The notes: a model not told the origin generated them from the sequence alone. A DNA stretch of 10,706 nucleotides from Methanosarcinales archaeon (GCA_030605805.1 JAUWHQ010000175.1:1-10706); one strand, 5' to 3'; shown: positions 1 through 8,190, numbered from the stretch's first letter. Program-made: numbers and translations.

Positions 1-1
1 T

Positions 2-157
2 CGCAAGATGACTCCGATTGATCTGTTATTCAAGTATGGCAAGGTCTATCATGTCGATCTGGGGGATCGTGGCATGGTCACCGAGGTTCCAAAGAAGATC
101 AGGGATCTGGAGGAGAGACTTGGGTTGGACATATTCCCTACAATGATACGGAGTTAA
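2..157 (+). CDS. C-terminal end of an unidentified protein (partial)
   Basis: The frame is open from the left window edge to a TAA at 155-157 and encodes the last 51 residues of a protein that begins outside the window. The tail reads as ordinary soluble protein, with mixed charged and aliphatic residues (for example LLFKYGKVYHVDLGDRG and a helix-like KKIRDLEERLG), no membrane segment and no metal-binding motif. The internal ATG at 8 is unlikely to be a real start because no ribosome-binding site can be seen before it and the frame is open to the edge. The gene is convergent with the large surface-protein gene, and 152 bases separate the two stops. I do not recognise the family and assign no function. 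The coding call rests on the protein-like composition and on the clean stop before an intergenic stretch. Confidence 0.6.
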   Translation, partial: RKMTPIDLLFKYGKVYHVDLGDRGMVTEVPKKIRDLEERLGLDIFPTMIRS

Positions 158-309
158 GGATCTGAACTCACCGTGCTCGCGAAGGAGGGGCGGGAGTTTC
201 TGACGCACCAAATCTTCGAACTCTGCTGAACTGATGGATTCCGCACTTATGCACATGATGCTTCCTATCGGCTCCGATGTAATAAAGATAGTCACTTTCG
301 CATCGTGGA

Positions 310-3300
310 TCACTCGAGCGTAATCACACCACGCGGCTCTGGAGCCGGCGGGACGATCGGTGGAGCCTCGCACGAGTGGAAGGTCACGACTCTGCTTGCG
401 TTGAGGCGTGTGCCGTTCTCCGGGGTGTGGTATGCCCACACCGTAATCGTGCCAGGTGCGTCCGAGCAGAGCCATACGACTGCGCCACCGTTGTTGGTTG
501 CTTTTGTTGTTTCATTGAAGGTTCTAAGCGGAGTGTCATTGCCCGACTCAGGATAGGTGTGGTTGTAGAGCGTGCCTGATGAGGCTCTGAATTCCACGAG
601 CGTACCAATCGCCACCTTGGATTCGTTCACATCTGTAAGCTCCGCTGTCAGTTTGTATGCGTATTCCACTATGGTTTCCGGCTTCGACGACGGGTGGCGG
701 GTGGGCGGACCTTCGGATTCTGTTTCATAGCTGAGCGTGAGATTCGTTGCAGGGTCCGTACTTGTATCAGGCGTTGCATCACCCCCCACAGTCACCGTAA
801 CTTCCGGAATGGTCTCGGTGATCCGGGTACCATTGGAATCGTCATACGTGATGCTCGACGGCGAGAGGATCACAGGGATGGAATTATTACTCTTGTTATC
901 GATCATCAGTTGATATGACACCTGCCAGTACTTTCCGACCGTTATCTGGTATGGAACAGGTCGGTTCCCAACATCCCAAGAAAGTATCGTGCGATTTTCG
1001 ATGGATGTCATATTCGGGTTCGACGGGTCTTCATGCTCGTATTCCTCTGTCGTGCGATTATAGTACGTAACATTCGCACTATCGCTGACATAAGTAATAT
1101 TCACGAATGATCCTTCGATGGTGGTGTTGTTCCCGATGTATATATCGATCTCCGGTTCTGGTGCGGTGTAGTTCCCGAGTTCGCCTGCGATGCCCACAAA
1201 GATGCTCTTCAAGACCGTTGCATTCGGAGCGAAATAATATTCTCCGCCTGTTATATTTGCGATCTGTTTCAACACACCATCATCGATATCATAGCCAAGT
1301 CCGACCGTGAATATGGTGGTGTTGTTTGCTGCCGCCCGCTCTGCCTCCGTGATCATCGAGTGGTATCCCACGTTGTCGATGCCATCAGTCATCAGGACGA
1401 TCGTGCCGTTCTCGTAGCCTGTGAGGGCGTTGTTCGCATTAAGCAAGCCCTCATCGATTGCAGTCATGCCGTCGGCTGTGAGGCTGCCGATGGATGAATT
1501 GATCGGATCGAAGCCACCGATCGAAGTGTTGAGTGGATTATCAATCTGTGCTTGCCATTCAAGCCAGTTTACGGTCGTTTGCGCGATCGAGGTATCTCGT
1601 TGCTGGTATGTGAGATCAAAACATTCATATCGACGTTCGGAATTTGTTTCAACCTCGGAAACAGCACTCCATGACGCCCCATCCCACTTCTGAATATCGA
1701 TGCCATTGTTGCTGCCTTCGGATGTCATGAGGAATATCTCGTCTGAGTCCGGGTCCGGTGTCAGTTGCACCCACGAAACATAACTCGTACCGATACTCGA
1801 TGCGGAACCTTCAGAACTCCATGAAACGTCCGACGCGTTCCATGTCCGGTACTTCGGGGTGTGCGTATTGTCACTCCACACGACCATGCCGGTGCCTGAT
1901 CTCTGCTCGAAACTCACATCGAAGTATCGTCTATCGTCTCCATGTGTAGCAGTCTCGATCTCCCCGTTTTTGGTAGTCCATGCAGAGCCGTTCCAGATAC
2001 TCACGTTGATATCATAAGCAGCGTCCAGTGCACCCATAAGTATGTTATTCGAATTCGGATCGGACGCAAGTTTGATCCAGTACACGTTATCTGTAAACGC
2101 ATATATGTCGCTGGCAGCACTCCAGCCCGTACCATTCCAGATACGAGACTTGACAGACGACTGATCAGCCCACACGACCGTGGCATTACCGCCCGTATCA
2201 TAGACCACATCAAAACACTGGCAACGGTCTATTCTGGCACTGTTCGTGATCGAGACCGGATTGCCCCAACTCGATCCGTCCCAGACCTGTGCACGAATAG
2301 CTTCCGAATCATTAAGCGTTACAAGAACCGTCTCATTCGAGTTTGGGTTTGCAGCGAGTCTGACCCACCAGATATCTCCGTCGCCTGGATTTGTACCATC
2401 CACCGCAGCCTCACCAGTCCATGACGACCCGTTCCACACTCGATATTTCGGCACTCCACTCGAATTCATGTACACAACCATAGCGTCGCCGGAGTTTTGC
2501 TCATAAGCGATGTCAAACCCTCTGCACTCATAAGTATCTAATAACTTGGAAAACTCCTCCACCGCACCCCACGACGAGCCGTCCCAGATCTGCACATTGA
2601 GATCTTTCTTATCATCAAGCGTCCCCATGATCGTCTCGTTCCTTGTCGGGCATGACTGCATCATAATCCACCTGATGGTTCTGCCAACGTTATTCGCGGA
2701 CGCTTCATCTGACCAATCAGCCCCATCCCACTGCCGGTATCTTGGAATCTTCGCGCTGTTGCCGTCATAATAAGCAGACATAATCTCTCTGAGTGGCGAA
2801 CCTGAGACATCGATCGTGAATTGTGTATCGTTTCCTGTAACGTTGGTCCCATTGACCACGACACGATAATTCGTACCTGTTGATAGTGTAGCGCTCACCG
2901 TCTCCGGATTTGAACCGATCGCTGAGGTATTGAGAACGGTTATCCCATCGTACAGGCACAGATCAAGGTCATCTAATGCATTAACCCACGATAAATTGAA
3001 ATAATAAATCCCCGGTGTGTTGACCGTGAAATAGCCTTCCCATTGGTTTCCTTCGCAGATATAACTCGTCTGGTTGGCGCTCTCGTTCGTACTCGAATAA
3101 CTGTATGTCGCAAGCCCGACCCGGTCCTCTCTGGTCGGATCAAGACTCGATATGAATGCGAATGATGCGAGCTTTGCCGCGCTCTTCTTATCGATGTATG
3201 TGGTGATGTTGAACTGCTCGGTGCCGGTGCCTGACCTTGTAACCCGTACCACCCAGTTCTCGTTCTCGACGGTGTCTGCATCGGTATCAGGATATGTGTA

Positions 3301-6276
3301 CGGCAGCGGATGAATCCAGATATATTCTGAGGTGTCTCTTGGTATCGAATATGTGATCGTAACAAGCGGGCGGTAGCCATTCAGTGTATACTGATGATCA
3401 TTCGGGTTTGTCTCGCTGGACGCGAATCGATCGGCACCTTTCCCATTATAACCCTCGCCCAGAAGCGTAATGTTGCATTCCTCACCCCAGTCAGGGATAC
3501 GGTCGCCGCTCCAGTTTGCGCTTGTGATATTAAATTCAATCACACCACCACTGATCGATGCGCCAAATGCCACTGAGTCGATGAGATATGAATCGTTGTC
3601 CACACTGCTGAAATTACCGGATGTCCATGGTTGACCTGTGGAATTATCACTGCGGTTCCATGTCGGATCATCATCGTAACCGGTTGTCAGATCGTAGATG
3701 TTGACGGATCTATCCTCGGTAGCCGGATCGGAGGTTGGAGTTATGCCGCGCAGATACATCGTCACGCTCTCAATCCTTGCGTTATGCGTTGGCGCACCCG
3801 GAAGCTTCCATCGCATGATCGTTGATGCCTGCTCTCCTCCTGCGTCGGTCAGATTGTCAGTCACATAGAACGAAGTCTCGTCCGCAAAGACCGTGGTCAG
3901 GTTCACCGATGCGATGTATGTGTCAAACTCTGGTGCGCGGAGATCGATCGAAACCGCTTCCCGATCATCGAAGTAGTAGCCGGTGGTGTCGTTCCCAGTT
4001 CCGTACACAACAACGCCGCCGCCCGGGCTCGTGAGTGTAAGATTCAGGTCAGTGGTGCTGTTCTCCCATTGTAGGAGTACCTTGAGGTCGTTTATGGTCT
4101 CGTTAATCCAGAAGGTGTCCTCAAAGCAGGAGGTGCTAATTGGTGCGAGACTGCCCTCGGTCTCGTAATTGTATGGTGTGAACCCCTCGGTCCCGTACTC
4201 AATCTCTGTGATGTCGTAATCGCTGATCTCCTGTGCGATCGAGTTGTACACGCTGCGCAGTTCGGAACTGGACGGTGCATTGTAGTACTTGCCGCCGGTC
4301 TCTGATGCGACACGCTGCAGGAGTGGCTCATCTATGTACTCGGCACTGCCCAGACCGATGGTATATATCGTGATGTGGTTCGCATTTGCATCCAGAATTG
4401 CCTGTGAACAATCCCGATCGTCTCCTGCGGTGCACCTGCCATCGGTCAGCAGGATCGTGATCCGTCTCGCATCACCACGTCCATCATCTGTGAGCATGGT
4501 GTTAGCCCGTGCCAGCCCATCCCCTATCGCAGTGCCGCCACCAGTGTGGATGCTGTTGATTGCGTTTCGGACAAGCGCTTTATCGTCAGAAGAGTTCAGC
4601 AGCGTAAGTCCGATCTCGGTCGCATCATCATCGTCAAACGATATCACCCCGACCTGCGCGTTCGAGACGAGGTTGTCCATAAAGACCTTTGCAGCGGTCT
4701 TTGCATCGGTCATCGGCTGTTCAGGGTCAGAGCCAAGAAACTTCATGCTGCCGGACCGGTCGAGTACGAGCGCAACATCAAGCGGCGTTCCCGCGTAGTA
4801 ATCAGGATCCATACTCCCTGACCGGTCGAGCGCGAGCACCGCATGTGCTGCATACCGCGTTCCGGTGATGTTGCCCTGCCCTGATATAGTGGTGGTCACG
4901 TTGATGATGCCGCCGGACTCAACAGGATCCGGCTCGATTGTCGTTATAACCGAGATGAACGGTTCGTCCATGATCCGGATATCGATAGTTCCCACGATCT
5001 CGTATCCCGAATCATTGTATGTGCTTACACTCACTGTCGCATCGCCAGCCGTGTTTGATTGCAGCGTGACCGTTGCCCGTCCGTACTCGTTGGTGATCGC
5101 CGTGGTCGAAGAGAGACCTCCGAGCGTGGTGCTGAAATCGACAGTCCTGTTCCGGAGCACATGATCCCATCTATCAACCACGGTGGCGGTGATCACTGAT
5201 TCATTAACTCCGGGGATACCTAACATGGATATCTTTGTAGCATCTGCCGTAACGATGACCTTTGCGGGCTCCTCTGCATAGAATTCAACAACCGTTTCAT
5301 TCGTGATACTCGTGCAGGCGCCTACCTCATCAAGGTACGTGCCATTCACCGGGACGTTGCCTGTGTAGATCGACGGCTCCACAGTGATCGTTGCTTCGCC
5401 GATCCCATTCAGTGGCATCGTGACGACATTACCGGTCACATTGAAGCGGATCGACCCGCGGGAGCAGAGCGGATTTAGGAACTTGTCGGTGACTTTGCCT
5501 GTTATCAGCGAGTTATCGACGCCGTTTGCGCTCACACGCCGGGGCTCCGCGTTCAGGACCACATACGCAGGTTCGCTCACAAGACCGATGACCACCCGGT
5601 AGACGATCACCGTCTCCCCCACCTCATTGGTGGCGTTCACGTCGATGGTATTACTCCCGGTTCGCGAAGAGAGATGCAGCATCACAGTCGCGGTGCCATT
5701 CTCATCAGTGGTGTTCGACGATGGAGATATGGACGCATTATAATACTCCTCATGGCTGTTCCATTTGTTATCTGGTGGCGATGTTGCCGTGAAGTTCAGT
5801 GTCACGTTCGGCATCACTCGCCACTTGCTTTCATTGTCCGGGAACTCTTCTCTGGTCTTGTCATAGACGGTTGCCGTGATCAGGCAGGTGGTATTCACCG
5901 TAGCCTCCAGAACCGATGAAAGCACGATCTCTGACACCGGTCCCGCAACAAACGTCACGTTTGTGGCATTGATCGCATTCGGCGCCTCTGCTGTAATCGT
6001 TGCATTGCCAAGGTCCCATGAACTGATATTCACGATGGCGATCCCTGAAGCGTTGGTGTACGAATGGTTTGCGTAGAGCGTCCCGAGAGTCGTTGTGAAG
6101 TTGACGCGCGTGTTGTTCATCGGTCCGGTAGAGTTAGTGAGATTTATCGTGATGTTCACGCTGCGATTGTCCGCGAACGTCTCATAAGTTTCTGCCGTGA
6201 TATTCAGCGTATCTGCTGAAGCGATCGGGATCAGCAGTAATATCATGCAGAGGGCAGCGTTGGTCTTCCGGTTCAT
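310..6276 (-). CDS. Giant secreted surface protein: Ig-like domains, nested VWA domains, DNRLRE-like domain and beta-propeller repeats
   Basis: Encodes 1988 residues. Residues 1-21 form a signal peptide (MNRK, then a hydrophobic run ending IASA), so the protein is exported. About 85 N-X-S/T sequons suggest a heavily glycosylated archaeal envelope protein. Residues 22-440 are four Ig-like (Big-1-like) domains. A first MIDAS, DRSGSM, lies at 484-489. A complete VWA domain follows at 497-695 (DRSGSM 506-511, GGGTAIGDG 579-587, TDG 611-613). Then come half a beta-sandwich (712-790), a DNRLRE/CBM96-like domain (791-979), the other sandwich half (980-1028), a VWA helix-strand piece (1029-1065), a PPC-like domain (1066-1162), eight WDGxxW-type repeats (1178-1560) and the VWA remainder (1561-1700, T1605, TDG 1630-1632). 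A beta-rich region (1701-1830) and a final Ig-like domain (1866-1968) end the chain. No C-terminal transmembrane helix or PGF/PEF sorting tail is visible. The ATG has AGGTG five bases upstream. The likely role is adhesion or cell-surface binding; ligands are unknown. Confidence 0.93.
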   Translation of the reverse strand: MNRKTNAALCMILLLIPIASADTLNITAETYETFADNRSVNITINLTNSTGPMNNTRVNFTTTLGTLYANHSYTNASGIAIVNISSWDLGNATITAEAPNAINATNVTFVAGPVSEIVLSSVLEATVNTTCLITATVYDKTREEFPDNESKWRVMPNVTLNFTATSPPDNKWNSHEEYYNASISPSSNTTDENGTATVMLHLSSRTGSNTIDVNATNEVGETVIVYRVVIGLVSEPAYVVLNAEPRRVSANGVDNSLITGKVTDKFLNPLCSRGSIRFNVTGNVVTMPLNGIGEATITVEPSIYTGNVPVNGTYLDEVGACTSITNETVVEFYAEEPAKVIVTADATKISMLGIPGVNESVITATVVDRWDHVLRNRTVDFSTTLGGLSSTTAITNEYGRATVTLQSNTAGDATVSVSTYNDSGYEIVGTIDIRIMDEPFISVITTIEPDPVESGGIINVTTTISGQGNITGTRYAAHAVLALDRSGSMDPDYYAGTPLDVALVLDRSGSMKFLGSDPEQPMTDAKTAAKVFMDNLVSNAQVGVISFDDDDATEIGLTLLNSSDDKALVRNAINSIHTGGGTAIGDGLARANTMLTDDGRGDARRITILLTDGRCTAGDDRDCSQAILDANANHITIYTIGLGSAEYIDEPLLQRVASETGGKYYNAPSSSELRSVYNSIAQEISDYDITEIEYGTEGFTPYNYETEGSLAPISTSCFEDTFWINETINDLKVLLQWENSTTDLNLTLTSPGGGVVVYGTGNDTTGYYFDDREAVSIDLRAPEFDTYIASVNLTTVFADETSFYVTDNLTDAGGEQASTIMRWKLPGAPTHNARIESVTMYLRGITPTSDPATEDRSVNIYDLTTGYDDDPTWNRSDNSTGQPWTSGNFSSVDNDSYLIDSVAFGASISGGVIEFNITSANWSGDRIPDWGEECNITLLGEGYNGKGADRFASSETNPNDHQYTLNGYRPLVTITYSIPRDTSEYIWIHPLPYTYPDTDADTVENENWVVRVTRSGTGTEQFNITTYIDKKSAAKLASFAFISSLDPTREDRVGLATYSYSSTNESANQTSYICEGNQWEGYFTVNTPGIYYFNLSWVNALDDLDLCLYDGITVLNTSAIGSNPETVSATLSTGTNYRVVVNGTNVTGNDTQFTIDVSGSPLREIMSAYYDGNSAKIPRYRQWDGADWSDEASANNVGRTIRWIMMQSCPTRNETIMGTLDDKKDLNVQIWDGSSWGAVEEFSKLLDTYECRGFDIAYEQNSGDAMVVYMNSSGVPKYRVWNGSSWTGEAAVDGTNPGDGDIWWVRLAANPNSNETVLVTLNDSEAIRAQVWDGSSWGNPVSITNSARIDRCQCFDVVYDTGGNATVVWADQSSVKSRIWNGTGWSAASDIYAFTDNVYWIKLASDPNSNNILMGALDAAYDINVSIWNGSAWTTKNGEIETATHGDDRRYFDVSFEQRSGTGMVVWSDNTHTPKYRTWNASDVSWSSEGSASSIGTSYVSWVQLTPDPDSDEIFLMTSEGSNNGIDIQKWDGASWSAVSEVETNSERRYECFDLTYQQRDTSIAQTTVNWLEWQAQIDNPLNTSIGGFDPINSSIGSLTADGMTAIDEGLLNANNALTGYENGTIVLMTDGIDNVGYHSMITEAERAAANNTTIFTVGLGYDIDDGVLKQIANITGGEYYFAPNATVLKSIFVGIAGELGNYTAPEPEIDIYIGNNTTIEGSFVNITYVSDSANVTYYNRTTEEYEHEDPSNPNMTSIENRTILSWDVGNRPVPYQITVGKYWQVSYQLMIDNKSNNSIPVILSPSSITYDDSNGTRITETIPEVTVTVGGDATPDTSTDPATNLTLSYETESEGPPTRHPSSKPETIVEYAYKLTAELTDVNESKVAIGTLVEFRASSGTLYNHTYPESGNDTPLRTFNETTKATNNGGAVVWLCSDAPGTITVWAYHTPENGTRLNASRVVTFHSCEAPPIVPPAPEPRGVITLE
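1597..2745 (-). repeat. Eight-motif protein repeat (four units of about 99 codons), probable beta-propeller
   Basis: Within the surface protein, residues 1178-1560 hold four long units whose first tryptophans fall at 1183, 1281, 1380 and 1479, a period of 98-99 residues. Each unit carries two W-(D/N)-G/A-x-x-W motifs, the second set at 1231, 1332, 1428 and 1531, so the elementary period is about 49 residues and there are eight copies. Units begin (P)KYRxWNG and end with a (C)xxFDxxYEQ...VVW strand. The fourth unit lacks its final VVW strand and runs straight into VWA sequence. Eight short, beta-rich, Trp-anchored repeats fit an eight-bladed propeller, which is an inference from pattern only. 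Confidence 0.8.
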
Positions 6277-6313
6277 ACTAACACCTCATCATTATTATGA
6301 TATGATGTTATCC

Positions 6314-6323
6314 GATATAAAAC
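6314..6323 (-). promoter_or_regulatory. TATA box of the surface-protein gene
   Basis: The minus strand reads GTTTTATATC, a good archaeal TATA box, with purine-rich CGAAA just upstream that could serve as a BRE. Its downstream end lies 38 bases before the ATG at 6276. Initiation about 22-25 bases downstream would give a short leader of 15-20 nt that still contains the AGGTG ribosome-binding site at 6282-6286. This supports transcription separate from the upstream HEAT/pRiA4b gene. Confidence 0.6.
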
Positions 6324-6531
6324 TTTCGAGAACTGTCAGGTTGGCGTCTTTCTCGGATATGCAAACCGAGCTTACCGAACCCTGATTACAGGGATTCTTC
6401 CATGAACGGTTGGTTGTGAGGGGATACGATCGAAAGAGCGTCGTTGTCGAAGATGGAATGGGATTGGGGTGCCAGGCGGGGGCGGGAATGTTTGTAATGT
6501 AACAAAGTCAAGCTATTTTCAACCGCCATAA

Positions 6532-6542
6532 GAAAATAAAAA
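6532..6542 (-). terminator. U-rich terminator after the HEAT/pRiA4b gene
   Basis: The minus strand reads TTTTTATTTTC starting nine bases after the TGA stop at 6552-6554. Archaeal RNA polymerase terminates at such oligo-T tracts without needing a hairpin. It separates this gene from the surface-protein gene downstream. Confidence 0.55.
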
Positions 6543-6551
6543 GTCTCCGGA

Positions 6552-8081
6552 TCACCTGCCAGATTTCCTGAAACAAATCATTTCAGCGTCGAAATATTCA
6601 GGATCAAAGTCCTCACCGACCCATTCCAGCAGTTCTTCGTTCTCCTCGGAATCAAGGTCTTGCAGAGCCTCCACGATATCTGCATAGCCCCATACCCCGC
6701 CGCAATCCTCCGGAGGGCAGGCTCTCTTTCCTTTGATGCACACCGGATACTCGACACCCGCCTCTCTCGGAAGAATCTTCTCCAGCAGTATCCTGTGCTC
6801 CCAGTCATCGCCGAAATCGTACAGATATTCTGCCGATCGGTTTTCCATGGAGAAGTATCTGGCTATCTTCTCTCTTTGTTCCCGAAGAATCTCTCTGCCA
6901 AAGCCGAGATCGTCGTCGTCCTGAGCCCCTATGCGCACCTTTGACCCGGTCGCGGGGTCTGTCATCTCGAATTCATGGAGATGGTAGCCTTCCCAGCCCA
7001 TGGCATCCTGAATCGCGACATGCAGATCATGGAACGTGTATGTTTCCGGGACCTGTATCCGCCGCCAGATCGGTGGTCTGATCTGTTTCAGCGTTATCTT
7101 GAACTGATACACCTGGTCGAATTTTCTTTTGCCAGCCATATTATCATCCTCGTGATCTCCATAGTCATCCTCATCATCCTCATCCACTTCCCAATCCTCA
7201 TCATCGTCGTCCCAGTCTTCACTTTCGTCGCCTCCGCGGTTCCAGCCACCGACCTCTTCGAAATACTCGCCATATTCCTCTTCAAATGTGTCTTCCCATC
7301 CGAGTCCCCCTCCTGATAGCGCGTTCATGATGGCTCCGGCAGGAAGAATGATATCCAGAGATTCCAGAGGCAGATAACCCTCATCAGGTCTTTTCTTCTT
7401 TATCCTGCCGATCGCAATCTGGCATATCTTGTAATCGACGTAGTTACTTGGGAAGACGTCTCTTGCCTTCTCGATGTGCGGTATCGCCTTTTTGTCCTGC
7501 TGCCGCACCATGCAGTCAAGGAGGTGGAAAAAGTCCACGTTTACGTATTTCCAGTCGTATTTTGTCGGATCGAAGGGTCCGTCCGGCAGTTCTGACATAT
7601 ACTCATCAAGCAACGTATTCAAAAACTCAATCGACTCATCACACCTGATCTCCCCGATGGTGCTGAGTGCGTATGAGGTTATGCGATCAATGCTCCTCCC
7701 TTCCCTGATCGGGTGTGTGATCCGGTATTCCACCCTTTTTATCACTTCATGGATGCAGACATCGCCAATTTCCTTGAGCGCGTCCTTTGCGCGCTCGCCC
7801 AGCTCAGAACCCTCCAGCACATCAGCGAGCGGGGTGATGGCACTCTCGTCGCCGATCTTTCCCAGTGCATCGGCAGCAAAACAACTGCTCCACTTGTCCG
7901 GATCGTTCAGCATCCCGATTAATTCAGGGACCGCGGGGCTGCCGATAGATGCCAGTCCATCCACGATCGCGTCCAGTTCCGCTTCCCACTCCCTTGAGTA
8001 ACCCACATCATCATACTTCTTCAGATCGCAGGTCAACTTCCCAATCTCCTTTTTGTTACTCTTTCCAGGGTTTTTCGGCAT
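6552..8081 (-). CDS. HEAT-repeat protein fused to a pRiA4b ORF-3-like domain
   Basis: Encodes 509 residues from the ATG at 8081. The frame also allows a TTG three codons earlier, but AAGGAG lies only one base before that TTG and ten before the ATG, so I chose the ATG. The N-terminal third is HEAT-like: helix pairs at about residues 48-107 (VPELIGMLNDP, AADALGKIGD, ITPLADVLEG) and weaker copies to about 225. Residues 284-313 are a nearly all-acidic linker of Asp and Glu with a few Trp/Tyr. Residues 320-505 match the plasmid pRiA4b ORF-3 family (PF07929): IRPPIWRRIQVP, FHDLH, GWEGYHLHEF, YDFGDDWEH at 421-429 and the CPPEDCGG signature at 455-462. The molecular role of this family is not established; HEAT repeats usually mediate protein contacts. 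The protein looks cytoplasmic, with no signal peptide or membrane segment. It is followed by a U-rich terminator. Confidence 0.92.
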   Translation of the reverse strand: MPKNPGKSNKKEIGKLTCDLKKYDDVGYSREWEAELDAIVDGLASIGSPAVPELIGMLNDPDKWSSCFAADALGKIGDESAITPLADVLEGSELGERAKDALKEIGDVCIHEVIKRVEYRITHPIREGRSIDRITSYALSTIGEIRCDESIEFLNTLLDEYMSELPDGPFDPTKYDWKYVNVDFFHLLDCMVRQQDKKAIPHIEKARDVFPSNYVDYKICQIAIGRIKKKRPDEGYLPLESLDIILPAGAIMNALSGGGLGWEDTFEEEYGEYFEEVGGWNRGGDESEDWDDDDEDWEVDEDDEDDYGDHEDDNMAGKRKFDQVYQFKITLKQIRPPIWRRIQVPETYTFHDLHVAIQDAMGWEGYHLHEFEMTDPATGSKVRIGAQDDDDLGFGREILREQREKIARYFSMENRSAEYLYDFGDDWEHRILLEKILPREAGVEYPVCIKGKRACPPEDCGGVWGYADIVEALQDLDSEENEELLEWVGEDFDPEYFDAEMICFRKSGR

Positions 8082-8177
8082 TTTAACCAATCTCCTTCAT
8101 CCTCTGTTCCTGGTTAGCCAGCAGCCTGCCACTCGAAGGACGATTCTGGCTTTGTGCAATATGATAAAATGATGAAA

Positions 8178-8190
8178 CAATAAATAGTTT
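8178..8190 (-). promoter_or_regulatory. Possible TATA box for the HEAT/pRiA4b gene
   Basis: The minus strand reads AAACTATTTATTG, an AT-rich TATA-like element about 97 bases before the ATG. A second candidate, ATTTTATCAT, lies at 8161-8170. I cannot tell which is used; either would leave a leader of roughly 55-75 nt. Confidence 0.3.

Noticed and set aside
26..475. A 149-codon minus-strand frame overlapping the end of the surface-protein gene and the plus-strand gene end.
   Set aside because: Its first part lies within the surface-protein coding sequence in another frame and its last part is antisense to the better-supported plus-strand gene. Only the middle looks protein-like, and this is reported as a low-interest finding.
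1597..2745. The possibility that the repeats are a CRISPR array or satellite DNA.
   Set aside because: The period is about 297 bases, the copies are diverged at DNA level, the reading frame is intact and the conservation follows the protein motifs.
4289..4798. A 169-codon plus-strand frame in the inner VWA region.
   Set aside because: The opposite strand encodes an intact VWA domain with all metal-binding motifs, so this frame is a by-product.
7474..8001. A 175-codon plus-strand frame within the HEAT/pRiA4b gene.
   Set aside because: It is antisense to recognisable HEAT repeats and is Ser-rich in the way typical of reverse frames of acidic coding sequence.
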